64,000 nucleotides of DNA from GCA-002282575 sp964606405 (GCA_964606405.1 CAZSGH010000014.1:1-64000), one strand, 5' to 3'. Positions 1 to 8,984 are shown, counted from the first letter of the stretch. The notes: generated by a model not told the origin, from the sequence alone. Translations and numbers: made by a program.

Positions 1-60
1 TGCTAACAGTATAATCAGCTTGTTGTAAAAAAACAACAGATAAGACGTTTTTTATTACAT

Positions 61-89
61 AATAAAAAACCCAACCTGATGGCTGGGTT
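61..89 (-). terminator. Rho-independent terminator of tRNA-Lys
   Basis: On the minus strand a 9-bp stem (AACCCAGCC / GGTTGGGTT, one G-U pair) with an ATCA loop is followed by six T. It starts 10 bases after the CCA end of the tRNA, so it should end that transcript. Confidence 0.85.
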
Positions 90-98
90 CTTATAATT

Positions 99-174
99 TG
101 GTGGGTTGTGCAGGATTCGAACCTGCGACCAATTGGTTAAAAGCCAACTGCTCTACCGACTGAGCTAACAACCC
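99..174 (-). tRNA. tRNA-Lys (anticodon UUU)
   Basis: A 76-nt cloverleaf reads on the minus strand. The acceptor arms are GGGTTGT and ACAACCC, followed by discriminator A and an encoded CCA. The D-arm contains AGTCGGTAGA. The anticodon stem GTTGG/CCAAT encloses the loop CTTTTAA, giving anticodon UUU. The T-arm is GCAGG-TTCGAAT-CCTGC. It stands alone with its own promoter and terminator. Confidence 0.97.
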
Positions 175-190
175 GTTTCGTTATTTGCCT

Positions 191-218
191 ATTATAGCCT
201 ATTTTTAGGCTTTTGCAA
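191..218 (-). promoter_or_regulatory. Sigma-70 promoter of tRNA-Lys
   Basis: On the minus strand a -35 box TTGCAA (213-218) is separated by 16 bp from a perfect -10 box TATAAT (191-196). The tRNA 5' end lies 16 bases downstream. The spacer carries a small inverted repeat (GCCTA/TAGGC). Confidence 0.8.
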
Positions 219-252
219 GCATTAAATTAAAAATTTATGACATTAGTGCGCC

Positions 253-394
253 GCTAAAAATCTAACTGGCTGGGGTTTTGGAGGAACAGGAACAAAAAAC
301 AAAAGACAACCAATTGATTTTATTCTGAACCATCAACTAAAAAACAAACTTGAAAAGCCTAAAAACAAGCGAAGCGAAATTTTTAGATATCCCC
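253..394 (+). repeat. Dispersed intergenic repeat, copy 1 (diverged)
   Basis: This is a member of the roughly 145-bp family described at 63157-63303. It has CTAAAAATCTAAC at the left. At the right it has a hairpin of AAAAA...TTTTTAG around AAGCGAAGCG, then ATCCCC. The left half is degraded. It ends four bases from the queC stop codon. Confidence 0.7.
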
Positions 395-398
395 ATTA

Positions 399-1088
399 TC
401 ACTGATAACGTGTTACGTCAGGCAACCCTGCCTGAGTAAAACCCTCTGCACGCAAACGACACGCATCACAACGACCGCAAGCCCGCCCTAATTCATCTGC
501 CTGATAACAAGAAACTGTCTGACTAAAATCAACACCCAACTCAGTACCCTTAGCAATAATCTCACCTTTACTTAAATACTGTAGTGGCGCATGAATCTTA
601 AACGGCACACCCTCAACACCCGATTTAGTAGCCAAATTTGCTAAACGTTCAAATGCATCAATAAACTCTGGACGACAATCTGGATAACCAGAATAATCAA
701 TAGCATTAACACCAATAAAGATATGCGGTGCTTTTAGCACTTCAGCCAATGCTAAAGCGTAGGATAAAAACACAGTATTACGCGCTGGCACGTAAGTTAA
801 CGGAATCCCCACACTTTCTGTTTCTGGCACAGCAATAGCAGCATCGGTTAATGCAGAACCACCCATTTGCGCCAAATCAATCGTAACGACCCGATAACTT
901 GCTGCACCCAAACTACGCGCTAAACGCGCCGCAGCATCTAACTCTGCAGCATGACGCTGACCATAATTAAAGCTAATCGCATGACAAACATAACCCTGAT
1001 CTTGCGCCATAGCTAAGGTCGTTGCCGAATCTAAACCACCCGACAAAAGAACCACTGCCTGTTTAGGCAAATCGATATCCGCAACCAT
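399..1088 (-). CDS. queC: 7-cyano-7-deazaguanine synthase QueC
   Basis: QueC makes preQ0 (7-cyano-7-deazaguanine) from 7-carboxy-7-deazaguanine, ATP and ammonia, on the way to queuosine in tRNA. The 229-aa length is normal for the family. The PP-loop motif SGGLDS stands near residue 16. The C-terminal zinc-binding cysteines are visible as C-x8-C-x2-C-x2-C (near residues 194-212). It follows cpoB by 4 bases, so it is the last gene of the tol-pal transcript. That arrangement is common in Gammaproteobacteria, but the usual partner queE is not next to it here. Confidence 0.96.
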   Translation of the reverse strand: MVADIDLPKQAVVLLSGGLDSATTLAMAQDQGYVCHAISFNYGQRHAAELDAAARLARSLGAASYRVVTIDLAQMGGSALTDAAIAVPETESVGIPLTYVPARNTVFLSYALALAEVLKAPHIFIGVNAIDYSGYPDCRPEFIDAFERLANLATKSGVEGVPFKIHAPLQYLSKGEIIAKGTELGVDFSQTVSCYQADELGRACGRCDACRLRAEGFTQAGLPDVTRYQ

Positions 1089-1092
1089 TGCC

Positions 1093-1866
1093 TTATTTCT
1101 TCATCGCACTTAATTGCTTATCCGCCTGCTTACCCGCCGACGTTTCTGGATACTCTTTTTTGACATGTTCAAAAACAGCTTTAGCTTCTTTGTCTTTTTT
1201 CAGTTCAATGTAACATAGTCCTTGCTTCAACAAGGCCTCGGAAACCTTTGGACCTTCTAACTTAGCCGCTTCAGTATAGGACTTTAAAGCCAAGTCGAAC
1301 TTACGCCCAACAAAGTGTGTTTCACCTAACCAATAGTGCGCATTGCTTGATTGGTCAGTGTGAGGATACTTGTCTAAATATTCTTTAAACAACTTACCCG
1401 CTTCAGGATATTTTCCTGCCATCAGCTGATCGAATGCTTTCTTATAAGCCGCTTGAGCGACTTCCAAGTCTGCTGCTGATAAGGCTGGCGTAGAGGGCTT
1501 AACGCTATCCTTATTAGTCGCATCCGCCGCTGGCGCTACCGCACTAACGGCTGCAACAGACAGCGCAGCTATTTTTTTCTCTAACTCAGCAACCTTCATT
1601 TCTAGCGTACGAATCCGATCCATATCACGCTCTAAACGATCCATGCGATCAGCAGAATCTTCTAGTTGACGATCCATGCGATTAAATTTTTCGTTCACAT
1701 AGCCCAAAATACCCACTTCTGCCGTTGGGGCAGCAGGCTGAACAGCAGGAACTGATGTTGGAATATTAGGATTGTATTCAACAACCTCCGCTCGCTCAGC
1801 CGTAGCTGGCAAAGACACAGAAATCCCAGCCACAACTAGCAACGATGACCAATAGTTATTTTTCAT
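1093..1866 (-). CDS. cpoB: Cell division coordinator CpoB (YbgF)
   Basis: CpoB is the periplasmic Tol-Pal accessory protein. It binds TolA and coordinates outer-membrane constriction with septal peptidoglycan synthesis. The 257-aa product has a signal peptide of about 23 residues ending in PATA. A coiled coil (about residues 58-102) follows, with heptads rich in M, L, R and D of the kind that drive trimerisation. Next is an alanine/proline linker, then a TPR domain (about 135-255) with several YxxAxxLxxxGxYxxA-type repeats. It lies downstream of pal. A 233-bp intergenic region containing repeat-family DNA separates the two, so expression may be partly uncoupled. Confidence 0.93.
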   Translation of the reverse strand: MKNNYWSSLLVVAGISVSLPATAERAEVVEYNPNIPTSVPAVQPAAPTAEVGILGYVNEKFNRMDRQLEDSADRMDRLERDMDRIRTLEMKVAELEKKIAALSVAAVSAVAPAADATNKDSVKPSTPALSAADLEVAQAAYKKAFDQLMAGKYPEAGKLFKEYLDKYPHTDQSSNAHYWLGETHFVGRKFDLALKSYTEAAKLEGPKVSEALLKQGLCYIELKKDKEAKAVFEHVKKEYPETSAGKQADKQLSAMKK

Positions 1867-1898
1867 GCACGCGCTCCAAGACCGCTAATGAAGAAACG

Positions 1899-2098
1899 AG
1901 AACCGCTAAAAACATCGCTTGGCTTGTCTTTAGATTTTCCAAATTTGTTTTTTCGAATGAAAGAAGGACTTAAATCAATCGGGTTACGGGGGCTATTCCC
2001 ACGCCCCCTTCCTCAACACTTTTCTACAACTTAGGAATTTACTACTAAAAAAACAAAGCGTTACGCTAATAAAAGCGCAGCAGAATTTTTAGGTTACC
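1899..2098 (-). repeat. Dispersed intergenic repeat, copy 2 (compound, diverged)
   Basis: The region between pal and cpoB holds two pieces of the repeat family. An inverted-orientation piece spans about 1899-2020, with CTAAAAACATCGCTTGG, AAATTTGTTTTTTC and CCCCCTTCCTC. A right-end piece in the other orientation spans about 2040-2098, from CTAAAAAAACAAAGCG to TTTTTAGGTTACC. The latter abuts the pal stop codon. Both are degraded compared with the copies at 28770 and 63157. Confidence 0.6.
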
Positions 2099-2099
2099 T

Positions 2100-2654
2100 T
2101 TATTGTGGAAACTTAAGCTCTACACGACGATTCAGTGCCCAAGAAGACTCATCATGTCCTTCTGCTGCTGGCTTTTCTTCACCAAAGCTAACCACTTTAA
2201 TACGAGAAGCTGAAACACCAGAAACAATCAAGGCATCACGGACAGCCTTAGCACGACGCTCACCGAGTGCCATATTGTACTCACTGCTACCACGCTCATC
2301 ACAGTGACCTTCCAACGCAACATTAAGCATCGGTTTAGTCGCTAAGTAGCGCGCATAATGCGATGCAACCGCCTGACCTTTATCATCTAAACCAAAACTA
2401 TCGTAACCGAAGTAAACCGTTGGCTGAACACCACCAACTGCATAATTTTTGTCGTCTTCTAACGCGGCCATCGCACCTAAGGTATTTAAATCGATACCCT
2501 TTAGACCACCGCTACCCATGCCATTGCCACCCATGCCATCAACAATCGTTGCCTTATTAGCATTGAGACTATCATCAGCGGGTGGATCTGAACAGGCTGC
2601 CAACAATACAGATACAGCCGATACCAATAAAATGCGTGCAAGTTGATTATTCAT
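2100..2654 (-). CDS. pal: Peptidoglycan-associated lipoprotein Pal
   Basis: Pal is the outer-membrane lipoprotein of the Tol-Pal complex. It holds peptidoglycan and interacts with TolB. The 184-aa product has a lipoprotein signal with lipobox LLAAC (Cys21), then a short glycine/methionine-rich linker, then an OmpA-C domain (about 75-184). That domain contains the EGHCDERG motif and the NMALGERRA helix that bind meso-DAP. It sits 42 bases downstream of tolB and shares its transcript. Confidence 0.97.
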   Translation of the reverse strand: MNNQLARILLVSAVSVLLAACSDPPADDSLNANKATIVDGMGGNGMGSGGLKGIDLNTLGAMAALEDDKNYAVGGVQPTVYFGYDSFGLDDKGQAVASHYARYLATKPMLNVALEGHCDERGSSEYNMALGERRAKAVRDALIVSGVSASRIKVVSFGEEKPAAEGHDESSWALNRRVELKFPQ

Positions 2655-2696
2655 TGTTTATTCCTTTATTGTGCCAAAATAGTTTTCGAAATGTTC

Positions 2697-4031
2697 TTAC
2701 TGTGCGCTAACCAAAGGACCCCATGCAGGATCTCTGACATCGCCATTAATATTCAGTTTTGTAAAGGCGCGCCCATTGCGTGACAACACTGCAATTGCAC
2801 CACCACGATAATCGTTAAATGAGTAGAGAATCATATCACTATTCGGTGAAAAGCTGGGGGACTCATCAGTGCCCGTGCTCGAAATCACTTTTGATTCATT
2901 GCTGATTAAATCTTGTGTGGTAACTTTAAATCCGCCCACATCTTGACGAACATACGCTAAATAACGACCATCAGGCGAAGCAACAGGACGTGCGTTATAT
3001 TTACCTTCAAAGGTAATGCGTTTGACATCACGTGGATTCGCTAAGTCGGCCTTAAATACTTGAGGTTGACCACGACGGTCTGAGTTGAAGTAAATTGACT
3101 GACCATCAGGCGACCAAGTCCCTTCCGTTTCAATCGCAGAATCGAAAGTGACTTGCGTTAAACGTTTGCTAGCAACATCCATGACAAAAATATCAGGGTT
3201 ACCACCTTTAGATAAAGTCATTAACAAGCTTTTACCATCTGGTGACCAAACAGGTGCACTGTTAATGCCATCAAACGCAGCAACACTTTGGCGTAAACGA
3301 CCATCTAAACTTTGCACAATAATCTCTGGCTTACGATTTTCAAAGGTCACATAAGCCAAACGAGTTGCATCTGGAGACCAACTAATCGACATTAACGGCA
3401 TATAAGAGCGCAGAATAGTACGCGGCGCAAAACCGTCAGAATCAGCAACTTCTAACAAAAACATTTTGCGCTTACCAGCACTGCGTTCAATTTTGACGTA
3501 CGCCATGCGCGTATCGAAGGCACCACCACGCCCTGTTACGGCGGTATAAACCGCATCGGACATCTGATGTGCCGCTGTACGCAACAAATTACCAGAAACA
3601 CCATTCCAACGGCGAGCAACTAACTCTTGATTATTCAAACTGTTAATCAAACGCATATCGACTTGGAACATATCGGCACCTTGCGCACGCACTTCACCAA
3701 TCACAACGAAGTCTTGTGCGACCTTTCGCCAATAGTCTAAATCTAATTCCCCAGCAACTTTCGCAGGAGACATTTCTGACTCTTTCATCGGGTTAAAACG
3801 CCCCGAACGAGACAAGTCATCTCGAACAATTTGAGCAATATTATAATCAGCACTAGCAATTAACGCCTGACCTTTAAAAGGTGTAACGGCAATGGGATAG
3901 GACTGTTCTGTACCACCTGTAATTTCAACCCGAACAGGATCTTCTGCCAAAGACTGCATGGTTACCAACAATGACGCACCGAATAAGCAAGCACTTAATA
4001 CGCGTGTCAGGATTAATCCTTTTGATTTCAT
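2697..4031 (-). CDS. tolB: Tol-Pal system periplasmic protein TolB
   Basis: TolB is the periplasmic partner of Pal and TolA. The ATG at 4031 is preferred because it gives a proper signal peptide (start MKSKGLILTRV, cleavage after SLA) and has AGAGAG upstream. A longer frame reaching 4169 would run inside tolA. The product is about 444 aa. An N-terminal D1/D2 region is followed by a six-bladed beta-propeller with repeated SPDG motifs (for example WSPDATRLAYV, WSPDGKSLLM, WSPDGQSIYF, ASPDGRYLAYV). It begins 13 bases after the tolA stop. Confidence 0.95.
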   Translation of the reverse strand: MKSKGLILTRVLSACLFGASLLVTMQSLAEDPVRVEITGGTEQSYPIAVTPFKGQALIASADYNIAQIVRDDLSRSGRFNPMKESEMSPAKVAGELDLDYWRKVAQDFVVIGEVRAQGADMFQVDMRLINSLNNQELVARRWNGVSGNLLRTAAHQMSDAVYTAVTGRGGAFDTRMAYVKIERSAGKRKMFLLEVADSDGFAPRTILRSYMPLMSISWSPDATRLAYVTFENRKPEIIVQSLDGRLRQSVAAFDGINSAPVWSPDGKSLLMTLSKGGNPDIFVMDVASKRLTQVTFDSAIETEGTWSPDGQSIYFNSDRRGQPQVFKADLANPRDVKRITFEGKYNARPVASPDGRYLAYVRQDVGGFKVTTQDLISNESKVISSTGTDESPSFSPNSDMILYSFNDYRGGAIAVLSRNGRAFTKLNINGDVRDPAWGPLVSAQ

Positions 4032-4044
4032 AAACGACTCTCTT

Positions 4045-5250
4045 TTATTGAGGTTTGAAAATAAAAACGATTTCGCTTCTAAATACTTCATCTGAAGGCG
4101 CTTTAGGCAAAGGCGACGCACGACGAACAGCCAGTTCGACCGAACGCTTATAAGCATCCGAAGCCTCACCCTGACACCCTTTTACACGCACTTCTTTCAC
4201 TTCACCATCTCGTGTTTGGCGCATATACACATCGCAAGTCGCCGCTTCACTTGACTCGCGCGTCCATGCGCGACGTACCTTTTCACCAATCGCACTCACC
4301 CACGTTGACGTTTCACGTTGCACCATGGCAACGTTAGCCGATCGTGCTTCAGCATCACGTTCTGCTTGCAAGGCTTTCTTTAATGCGGCTTCGCGCGCCG
4401 CATTTTCTTTAGCTTCACGCGCCTTACGTTCGCTCTCTGCCATTTCTTTCGATTCTTGCTCAAGTTTACGTTTTAAATCAGCTTCGGCCTTTTTCTTATC
4501 GTCTTCTTGCTTTTTCAAGGCTTCTTGCTTTTTCTTTTCTTCATCATTGCGCTTCTGCTCATCGAGCTTCTTCTTGGCTTCTTCTGCCTTACGCTTTTCT
4601 TCTTCTTGCTGTTGTTTTAAGAGTTCTTGCTTCTTGGCTTCTTCGGCTTTCTTTTTCTCTGCGTCTTGTTGCTGCTTTTTAAGTTCTTCGGCTTTTTTCT
4701 TATCGTCTTCTAGCTTTTGCTTTTCAAGCTCTAACGCTCGTTTCTGTTCTTCAACTTTTTTCGCTTCTTCTGCCTGCTTCTTTTCTAACGCTTGCTTGTG
4801 TTCTTCCGCTTTCCGTTCGGCTTCTTTTTGCTGTTGTTCCTGCGCTTTTTGTAGCTCTTGCTTTTTCTGTTCTTCTATCTTTTTCTGTTCTTGAGCTTGT
4901 TTTTGTTCCTGCGCAGCAGCTGCAGCTGCAGCTTCTGCGGCCTTATCAACCTCTGGCACAACAGGGGCTGCAGGCGCTGGTGGCACTGGCTCAGGAAGTG
5001 GCTCAGGTTTCGTTAACTTTGGCGTTTCTGGTTTGGGCTGTTCTAAGTGCAACTGACGCACTTGTTCTTGCACTTCACGCGCATCGTAAACCTGCGCACG
5101 AACAACGTCAGCATTAGCAATTTCAGCCAGCACCTCATTGGTACGAATCACTTCAGGAATGTAATCATAAATCAAGAAAGCAAACACACCAACATGGACA
5201 AGAACAGCCAAAACCGTCGCCCACGGATGTCTACCCATAAACGCCAACAC
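4045..5250 (-). CDS. tolA: Cell envelope integrity protein TolA
   Basis: TolA spans from the inner membrane to the outer envelope and transmits proton-motive energy from TolQR to TolB-Pal. The 401-aa product has one N-terminal membrane helix (about residues 10-30) and a proline-rich stretch. A very long helical domain II (about 95-310) is rich in K, E, Q and A, with KK-AEE-type repeats. The C-terminal TolA domain III (about 310-401) has two cysteines (near 339 and 359). The low-complexity middle gives long open frames on the other strand that are not genes. It begins 2 bases after the tolR stop. Confidence 0.95.
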   Translation of the reverse strand: MLAFMGRHPWATVLAVLVHVGVFAFLIYDYIPEVIRTNEVLAEIANADVVRAQVYDAREVQEQVRQLHLEQPKPETPKLTKPEPLPEPVPPAPAAPVVPEVDKAAEAAAAAAAQEQKQAQEQKKIEEQKKQELQKAQEQQQKEAERKAEEHKQALEKKQAEEAKKVEEQKRALELEKQKLEDDKKKAEELKKQQQDAEKKKAEEAKKQELLKQQQEEEKRKAEEAKKKLDEQKRNDEEKKKQEALKKQEDDKKKAEADLKRKLEQESKEMAESERKAREAKENAAREAALKKALQAERDAEARSANVAMVQRETSTWVSAIGEKVRRAWTRESSEAATCDVYMRQTRDGEVKEVRVKGCQGEASDAYKRSVELAVRRASPLPKAPSDEVFRSEIVFIFKPQ

Positions 5251-5252
5251 GA

Positions 5253-5699
5253 TTAACGTTTCTCCGCTTTGGGTGAATCTGTCATTAAACCAACATCATC
5301 AACACCCGCTTGCTTTAAGGTCACAAACAATTGCACCACAAAGCCATAAGCTGCCGCTTTATCACCACGCAAAAGCACCAAAGTATCTGGCTTCTGTGCT
5401 TTACGTGTTTTAATCATATCGACAATTGCACCCACATCTAATGCTGTACCCTGAACAATATTCAGATAGTACTTACCATCTGCATCAACGGTAATAATAA
5501 TGGGTACCGTTTTAGATTGATCAAGTTTTTGCGTTTTCTTTGTCTCAGGCAAATCAACCTTAACGCCCTGTTGAATTAAAGGTGCCGTAATCATAAAAAT
5601 AATCAGCAACACCAGCATAACGTCGATAAAAGGAACGACGTTAATTTCTGCCTTCAGCTTATGCTTTCGTCCACTACGGAACGATGACCCCATACTCAT
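5253..5699 (-). CDS. tolR: Tol-Pal proton channel subunit TolR
   Basis: TolR is an ExbD-family subunit of the TolQ-TolR motor in the inner membrane. At 148 aa it has normal length. One membrane helix (about residues 20-42) contains the proton-carrying aspartate in FIDVMLVLL, followed by a periplasmic domain. The start overlaps the tolQ stop as TAATG, so the two are translationally coupled. Confidence 0.96.
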   Translation of the reverse strand: MSMGSSFRSGRKHKLKAEINVVPFIDVMLVLLIIFMITAPLIQQGVKVDLPETKKTQKLDQSKTVPIIITVDADGKYYLNIVQGTALDVGAIVDMIKTRKAQKPDTLVLLRGDKAAAYGFVVQLFVTLKQAGVDDVGLMTDSPKAEKR

Positions 5700-6400
5700 T
5701 AAACTGTCTCTGCCTTATCGCTCTTATATGCCTGACGCTGTAAAATTGTTAGGAACTCTTGAGCAAAATTCTCATAACTATTCAACAATCGATCAGAGGT
5801 CACGCTGAGTTTATTGTAGGCAATAACAGCAGGAATCGCGGCAAACAGTCCCATTGCTGTCGCAACTAAGGCTTCAGCGATACCAGGAGCAACCATTGCC
5901 AAGGTCACTTGCTCGGCAGCTGCAAACGCCACGAACGAGTTCATGATACCCCATACCGTACCAAACAAACCAATATAAGGGCTCACCGAAGCAACTGTTG
6001 CCAAGAAAGGCAAGCGTGTTTCCATCTGATCCAACTCACGACCAAAAGCAACCTTCATGGCGCGCTGAGCACCCTCAATAATTTCTGTCGCTTCGATGCC
6101 TGGCTGCTTCTTAAGACGAATAAATTCTTTAAACCCGACCGAAAAAATAGCATACATGCCACGCTGTTCCAAACCTAATGATGATGTGTAGGTATAAAAA
6201 CTGGTTAAATCATGACTCGACCAAAAGGCATTTTCAAAGGTCTTGGTTTGTTTTTCAGCTTGGCGAAACTCCCACCCTTTGGCAAAAATAACCGCCCACG
6301 AAGCAATCGAAATAAAAATCAAAATCGCCATGACAATTTGCACAATCGTGCTGGCATCGGCAACCAATTGAACAATCGATAATTCAGCGTTAGCGCTCAC
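5699..6400 (-). CDS. tolQ: Tol-Pal proton channel subunit TolQ
   Basis: TolQ is a MotA/ExbB-family channel subunit. The 233-aa protein has three membrane segments (about 17-37, 130-155 and 168-192). The conserved second and third helices contain SPYIGLFGTVWGIM and GIAEALVATAMGLFAAIPA. It starts with GTG at 6400, and GGAG is seven bases upstream. The gene follows ybgC with only 2 bases between stop and start. Confidence 0.96.
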   Translation of the reverse strand: MSANAELSIVQLVADASTIVQIVMAILIFISIASWAVIFAKGWEFRQAEKQTKTFENAFWSSHDLTSFYTYTSSLGLEQRGMYAIFSVGFKEFIRLKKQPGIEATEIIEGAQRAMKVAFGRELDQMETRLPFLATVASVSPYIGLFGTVWGIMNSFVAFAAAEQVTLAMVAPGIAEALVATAMGLFAAIPAVIAYNKLSVTSDRLLNSYENFAQEFLTILQRQAYKSDKAETV

Positions 6401-6402
6401 TC

Positions 6403-6804
6403 TTAAACTCCTTCAAGTGCTTGTTGTAGCTGCTGCCCAAATGCGCTGGGACGCCCCCTAGCCTCATCTACACAAGCAATGGTTACATCACACTCACACA
6501 ACACATCGTCTTGACGTAAGACCTGCTGTGTCAGCGTAACTTTTGCTTTGCCTAAGTGTTTCATCTGCACACTTACCAGCAAAGCTTCGTTAAATTTTGC
6601 AGGCTTTCGATAGCGTACAGATAAACTGTGAACCATCAGTAAAAGCCCTTCATTTTCTCTTAGTTGATCTTGTTCAACACCCAACGCACGCAACCATTCG
6701 GTCCGCGCACGTTCCATGAATTTTAGGTAGTTAGCATAATAAACCACGCCACCAGCATCAGTGTCTTCGTAATAAACACGCACTGGCCAAGTAAAGTTTG
6801 TCAT
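6403..6804 (-). CDS. ybgC: Tol-Pal-associated acyl-CoA thioesterase YbgC
   Basis: This is a 133-aa hotdog-fold thioesterase of the 4HBT/YbgC type. The active-site aspartate lies in EDTDAGGVVYYANYL near residue 15, followed by the family helix FMERARTEWL. YbgC proteins hydrolyse short acyl-CoA or acyl-ACP thioesters and are regularly encoded ahead of tolQ. The start overlaps the ruvB stop by 4 bases, linking the Ruv and Tol parts of the operon. Confidence 0.95.
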   Translation of the reverse strand: MTNFTWPVRVYYEDTDAGGVVYYANYLKFMERARTEWLRALGVEQDQLRENEGLLLMVHSLSVRYRKPAKFNEALLVSVQMKHLGKAKVTLTQQVLRQDDVLCECDVTIACVDEARGRPSAFGQQLQQALEGV

Positions 6805-7817
6805 TTTACCACTTCCTGCATGGTCATACCAAGATGTTGATAAGATAAAGGCGAAGCAACTCGTCCACGTGTTGTTCGTTGAATCATCCCCAACTGCATT
6901 AAAAAGGGTTCGATAACATCCTCAAGGGTGCCTTTATCTTCGCCTAAAGCCGTTGCCAGCGAGTCAACACCTGCTGGTCCGCCCGCAAATTTTTGAATCA
7001 GCGTTTCTAAATAACGAATATCCATTTTATCTAAGCCAATATCATCAATTTGCAATAAGTCTAAAGCAATCGCGGCAACACGATGCGAAATCTGACCATC
7101 ACCATGTACTTGCGCATAATCACGCACACGCTTGAGCAAACGATTGACAATACGAGGCGTACCACGGGCGCGACGCGCAATTTCAACAGCGCCTGCTGCA
7201 TCCATAACAACCGCTAATCGATCTGCATTACGACTGACAATGGTCGCCAAATCTTCTACCGAATAAAACTCCAAGCGTTGCACAATGCCAAATCGATCGC
7301 GCAAGGGAGAGGTTAACATTCCTGCTCTCGTAGTTGCACCAACCAAGGTAAACGGTGGCAAGTCGATTTTAACGCTTTGTGCCGCAGGTCCTTCACCAAT
7401 CATAATATCAATATGAAAGTCTTCCATTGCTGGATAAAGCACCTCTTCCACAACGGGGTTAAGGCGATGAATCTCATCAATAAAAAGAACATCATAGGGT
7501 TCTAATCGCGTTAGCATGGCTGCTAAATCACCCGCCCGCTCTAACACAGGACCCGATGTTTGACGTAATTTTGTACCCATTTCATTAGCTAAAACTTGCG
7601 CCAAAGTTGTTTTACCTAATCCAGGAGGACCGTAAAGCAACACATGATCCATCGCTTCTTTACGCCCACGCGCAGCCTGCACAAAAGTCGTCAACTGATC
7701 ACAAACGGCCTTTTGACCAATATATTCGGCAAAGCGCTGCGGACGTAAAGATGGTACAGCAGTAAAATCCTCTTGCTGCTCCTGATTACCAACAATACGA
7801 TCGAACTCCATCGTCAT
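6801..7817 (-). CDS. ruvB: Holliday junction branch migration helicase RuvB
   Basis: RuvB is the hexameric AAA+ motor that drives branch migration with RuvA. The 338-aa length is typical. Walker A is GPPGLGKTTLA and Walker B is DEIHRLN. The sensor/arginine-finger region is GATTRAGMLTSPLRDRFG. A C-terminal winged-helix DNA-binding domain ends the protein. The start overlaps the ruvA stop as ATGA. Confidence 0.98.
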   Translation of the reverse strand: MTMEFDRIVGNQEQQEDFTAVPSLRPQRFAEYIGQKAVCDQLTTFVQAARGRKEAMDHVLLYGPPGLGKTTLAQVLANEMGTKLRQTSGPVLERAGDLAAMLTRLEPYDVLFIDEIHRLNPVVEEVLYPAMEDFHIDIMIGEGPAAQSVKIDLPPFTLVGATTRAGMLTSPLRDRFGIVQRLEFYSVEDLATIVSRNADRLAVVMDAAGAVEIARRARGTPRIVNRLLKRVRDYAQVHGDGQISHRVAAIALDLLQIDDIGLDKMDIRYLETLIQKFAGGPAGVDSLATALGEDKGTLEDVIEPFLMQLGMIQRTTRGRVASPLSYQHLGMTMQEVVK

Positions 7818-8422
7818 AACGTTACCTGCAGCGCATGCTTAATATTATCGCTCAAGGCCAATTCATCCTGCCATGAGCGTTCTACTCGCATCATTGCTTC
7901 AGTTTGCTTGTAGCCTAAAGCTTCTAGTGCTTGCACCGCTTGGTTGCGCTTGTGCTGGTCAACGGCAGCAACATTCGTGACGGTACTAACCACATTAACA
8001 ACCGAAAAACTGCCGGGCAACGCATCAATCATTGTCGCTAACTCGAGCACCAGTCGTTCTGCTGTTTTTTTACCAACACCGGGAATTTTAACCAGAATAC
8101 TAACCTGTTTTTCTCGCACAGCTTGCACAAAAGCGTCCACCGACAATGATGACAGGACTGCCAAGGCAAGCTTGGGACCGACACCGTTGACCTTTACCAA
8201 TAAGCGGAACAGTGCTTTCTCTTTTTCGCTCGCAAAACCATACAACAACAATGCATCTTCTCGTACCACCATCTCGGTCAAGATGATACTTTCTTCACCA
8301 AGTGCACCTAACTGTTCGAAGGTCGAAAGCGGTACTTCTACTGAATAACCAACCCCCGCAACATCAAGCACGATCCAAGGTGGCATTTTTTCAACGAGCA
8401 ACCCTCGCAAACGCGCGATCAT
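7814..8422 (-). CDS. ruvA: Holliday junction DNA helicase subunit RuvA
   Basis: RuvA is the tetrameric junction-binding subunit that recruits RuvB. The start at 8422 (MIARLRGLL) matches the family and overlaps the ruvC stop as ATGA. The product is 202 aa. An OB-fold (1-65) is followed by helix-hairpin-helix motifs (about 70-140, including VNGVGPKLALAVL and IPGVGKKTAERLV), a flexible linker, and a C-terminal RuvB-binding domain (about 155-202). Confidence 0.97.
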   Translation of the reverse strand: MIARLRGLLVEKMPPWIVLDVAGVGYSVEVPLSTFEQLGALGEESIILTEMVVREDALLLYGFASEKEKALFRLLVKVNGVGPKLALAVLSSLSVDAFVQAVREKQVSILVKIPGVGKKTAERLVLELATMIDALPGSFSVVNVVSTVTNVAAVDQHKRNQAVQALEALGYKQTEAMMRVERSWQDELALSDNIKHALQVTL

Positions 8423-8904
8423 AGTGCAACCCGTGACGTAAAGGCGGATATTTTGGCATGAGTTAAGCCGCACGCAAGTGCATCCGCCGCATCTTCGGAA
8501 GGCTGCTCAGACAGTCCTAACAACTGGCTGACCATATATTGAACCTGTGCTTTCAGAGCATGTCCTTTGCCAACAATAGCGCTTTTGATTTGAGTTGGTG
8601 TATATTCTGCAATCTCAATCCCTTCTTTAGCAGCCGCAGCCATAATGACACCGCGCGCCATGCCCAATTTAATAGCAGACTGTGGATTTTTATAGACGAA
8701 AGGACTTTCGATCGCCATAACATCTGGTTTAAATTGCGCGATTAAACTCAAAACATTATCTTGTAGTTTAAGCAAACGTTGTGCATCTGGCAAATGAGCC
8801 ACCTTAATGCTACCCGAAACCACATATCTTGGCGTAAAGCGAACAACGTCAATGACAGCAAAACCTGAAATACGAAAGGCAGGATCAATACCCAGAATTC
8901 TCAT
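8419..8904 (-). CDS. ruvC: Crossover junction endodeoxyribonuclease RuvC
   Basis: RuvC is the Holliday junction resolvase. The start at 8904 (MRILGIDP) fits the family, giving 161 aa, about 12 shorter than E. coli RuvC at the C-terminus. The acidic catalytic residues are visible: D in GIDP, E in AIESPF, and the two aspartates in SEDAADAL. The N-terminal signature reads GIDPAFRISGF where most RuvC proteins have GIDPG...TG, so this is a somewhat diverged but apparently complete enzyme. It is the first gene of the ruv-tol operon. Confidence 0.95.
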   Translation of the reverse strand: MRILGIDPAFRISGFAVIDVVRFTPRYVVSGSIKVAHLPDAQRLLKLQDNVLSLIAQFKPDVMAIESPFVYKNPQSAIKLGMARGVIMAAAAKEGIEIAEYTPTQIKSAIVGKGHALKAQVQYMVSQLLGLSEQPSEDAADALACGLTHAKISAFTSRVAL

Positions 8905-8934
8905 GAGAAACCAACAGGTAGTTAGAAAGTGGGC

Positions 8935-8967
8935 ATTATACACGGATTCACGATTTCACAGATCTGT
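8935..8967 (-). promoter_or_regulatory. Candidate promoter of the ruv-tol operon
   Basis: A perfect TATAAT (8935-8940, minus strand) lies about 30 bases upstream of the ruvC start. The -35 position has no good TTGACA. It overlaps a 10-bp perfect palindrome ACAGATCTGT (8958-8967), which could be an operator. It does not fit the CTGT-N8-ACAG LexA pattern of E. coli. Confidence 0.4.
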
Positions 8968-8984
8968 TGGAGACATGCAAAATC

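Noticed and set aside
4325..4894. Plus-strand open frame of 189 codons rich in Ser, Phe and Cys
   Set aside because: It is the complement of the Lys/Glu/Gln-rich domain of tolA, whose codon bias removes stops from the other strand.
8958..8967. LexA (SOS) box upstream of ruvC
   Set aside because: ACAGATCTGT has the half-sites in the reverse order and wrong spacing compared with CTGT-N8-ACAG.
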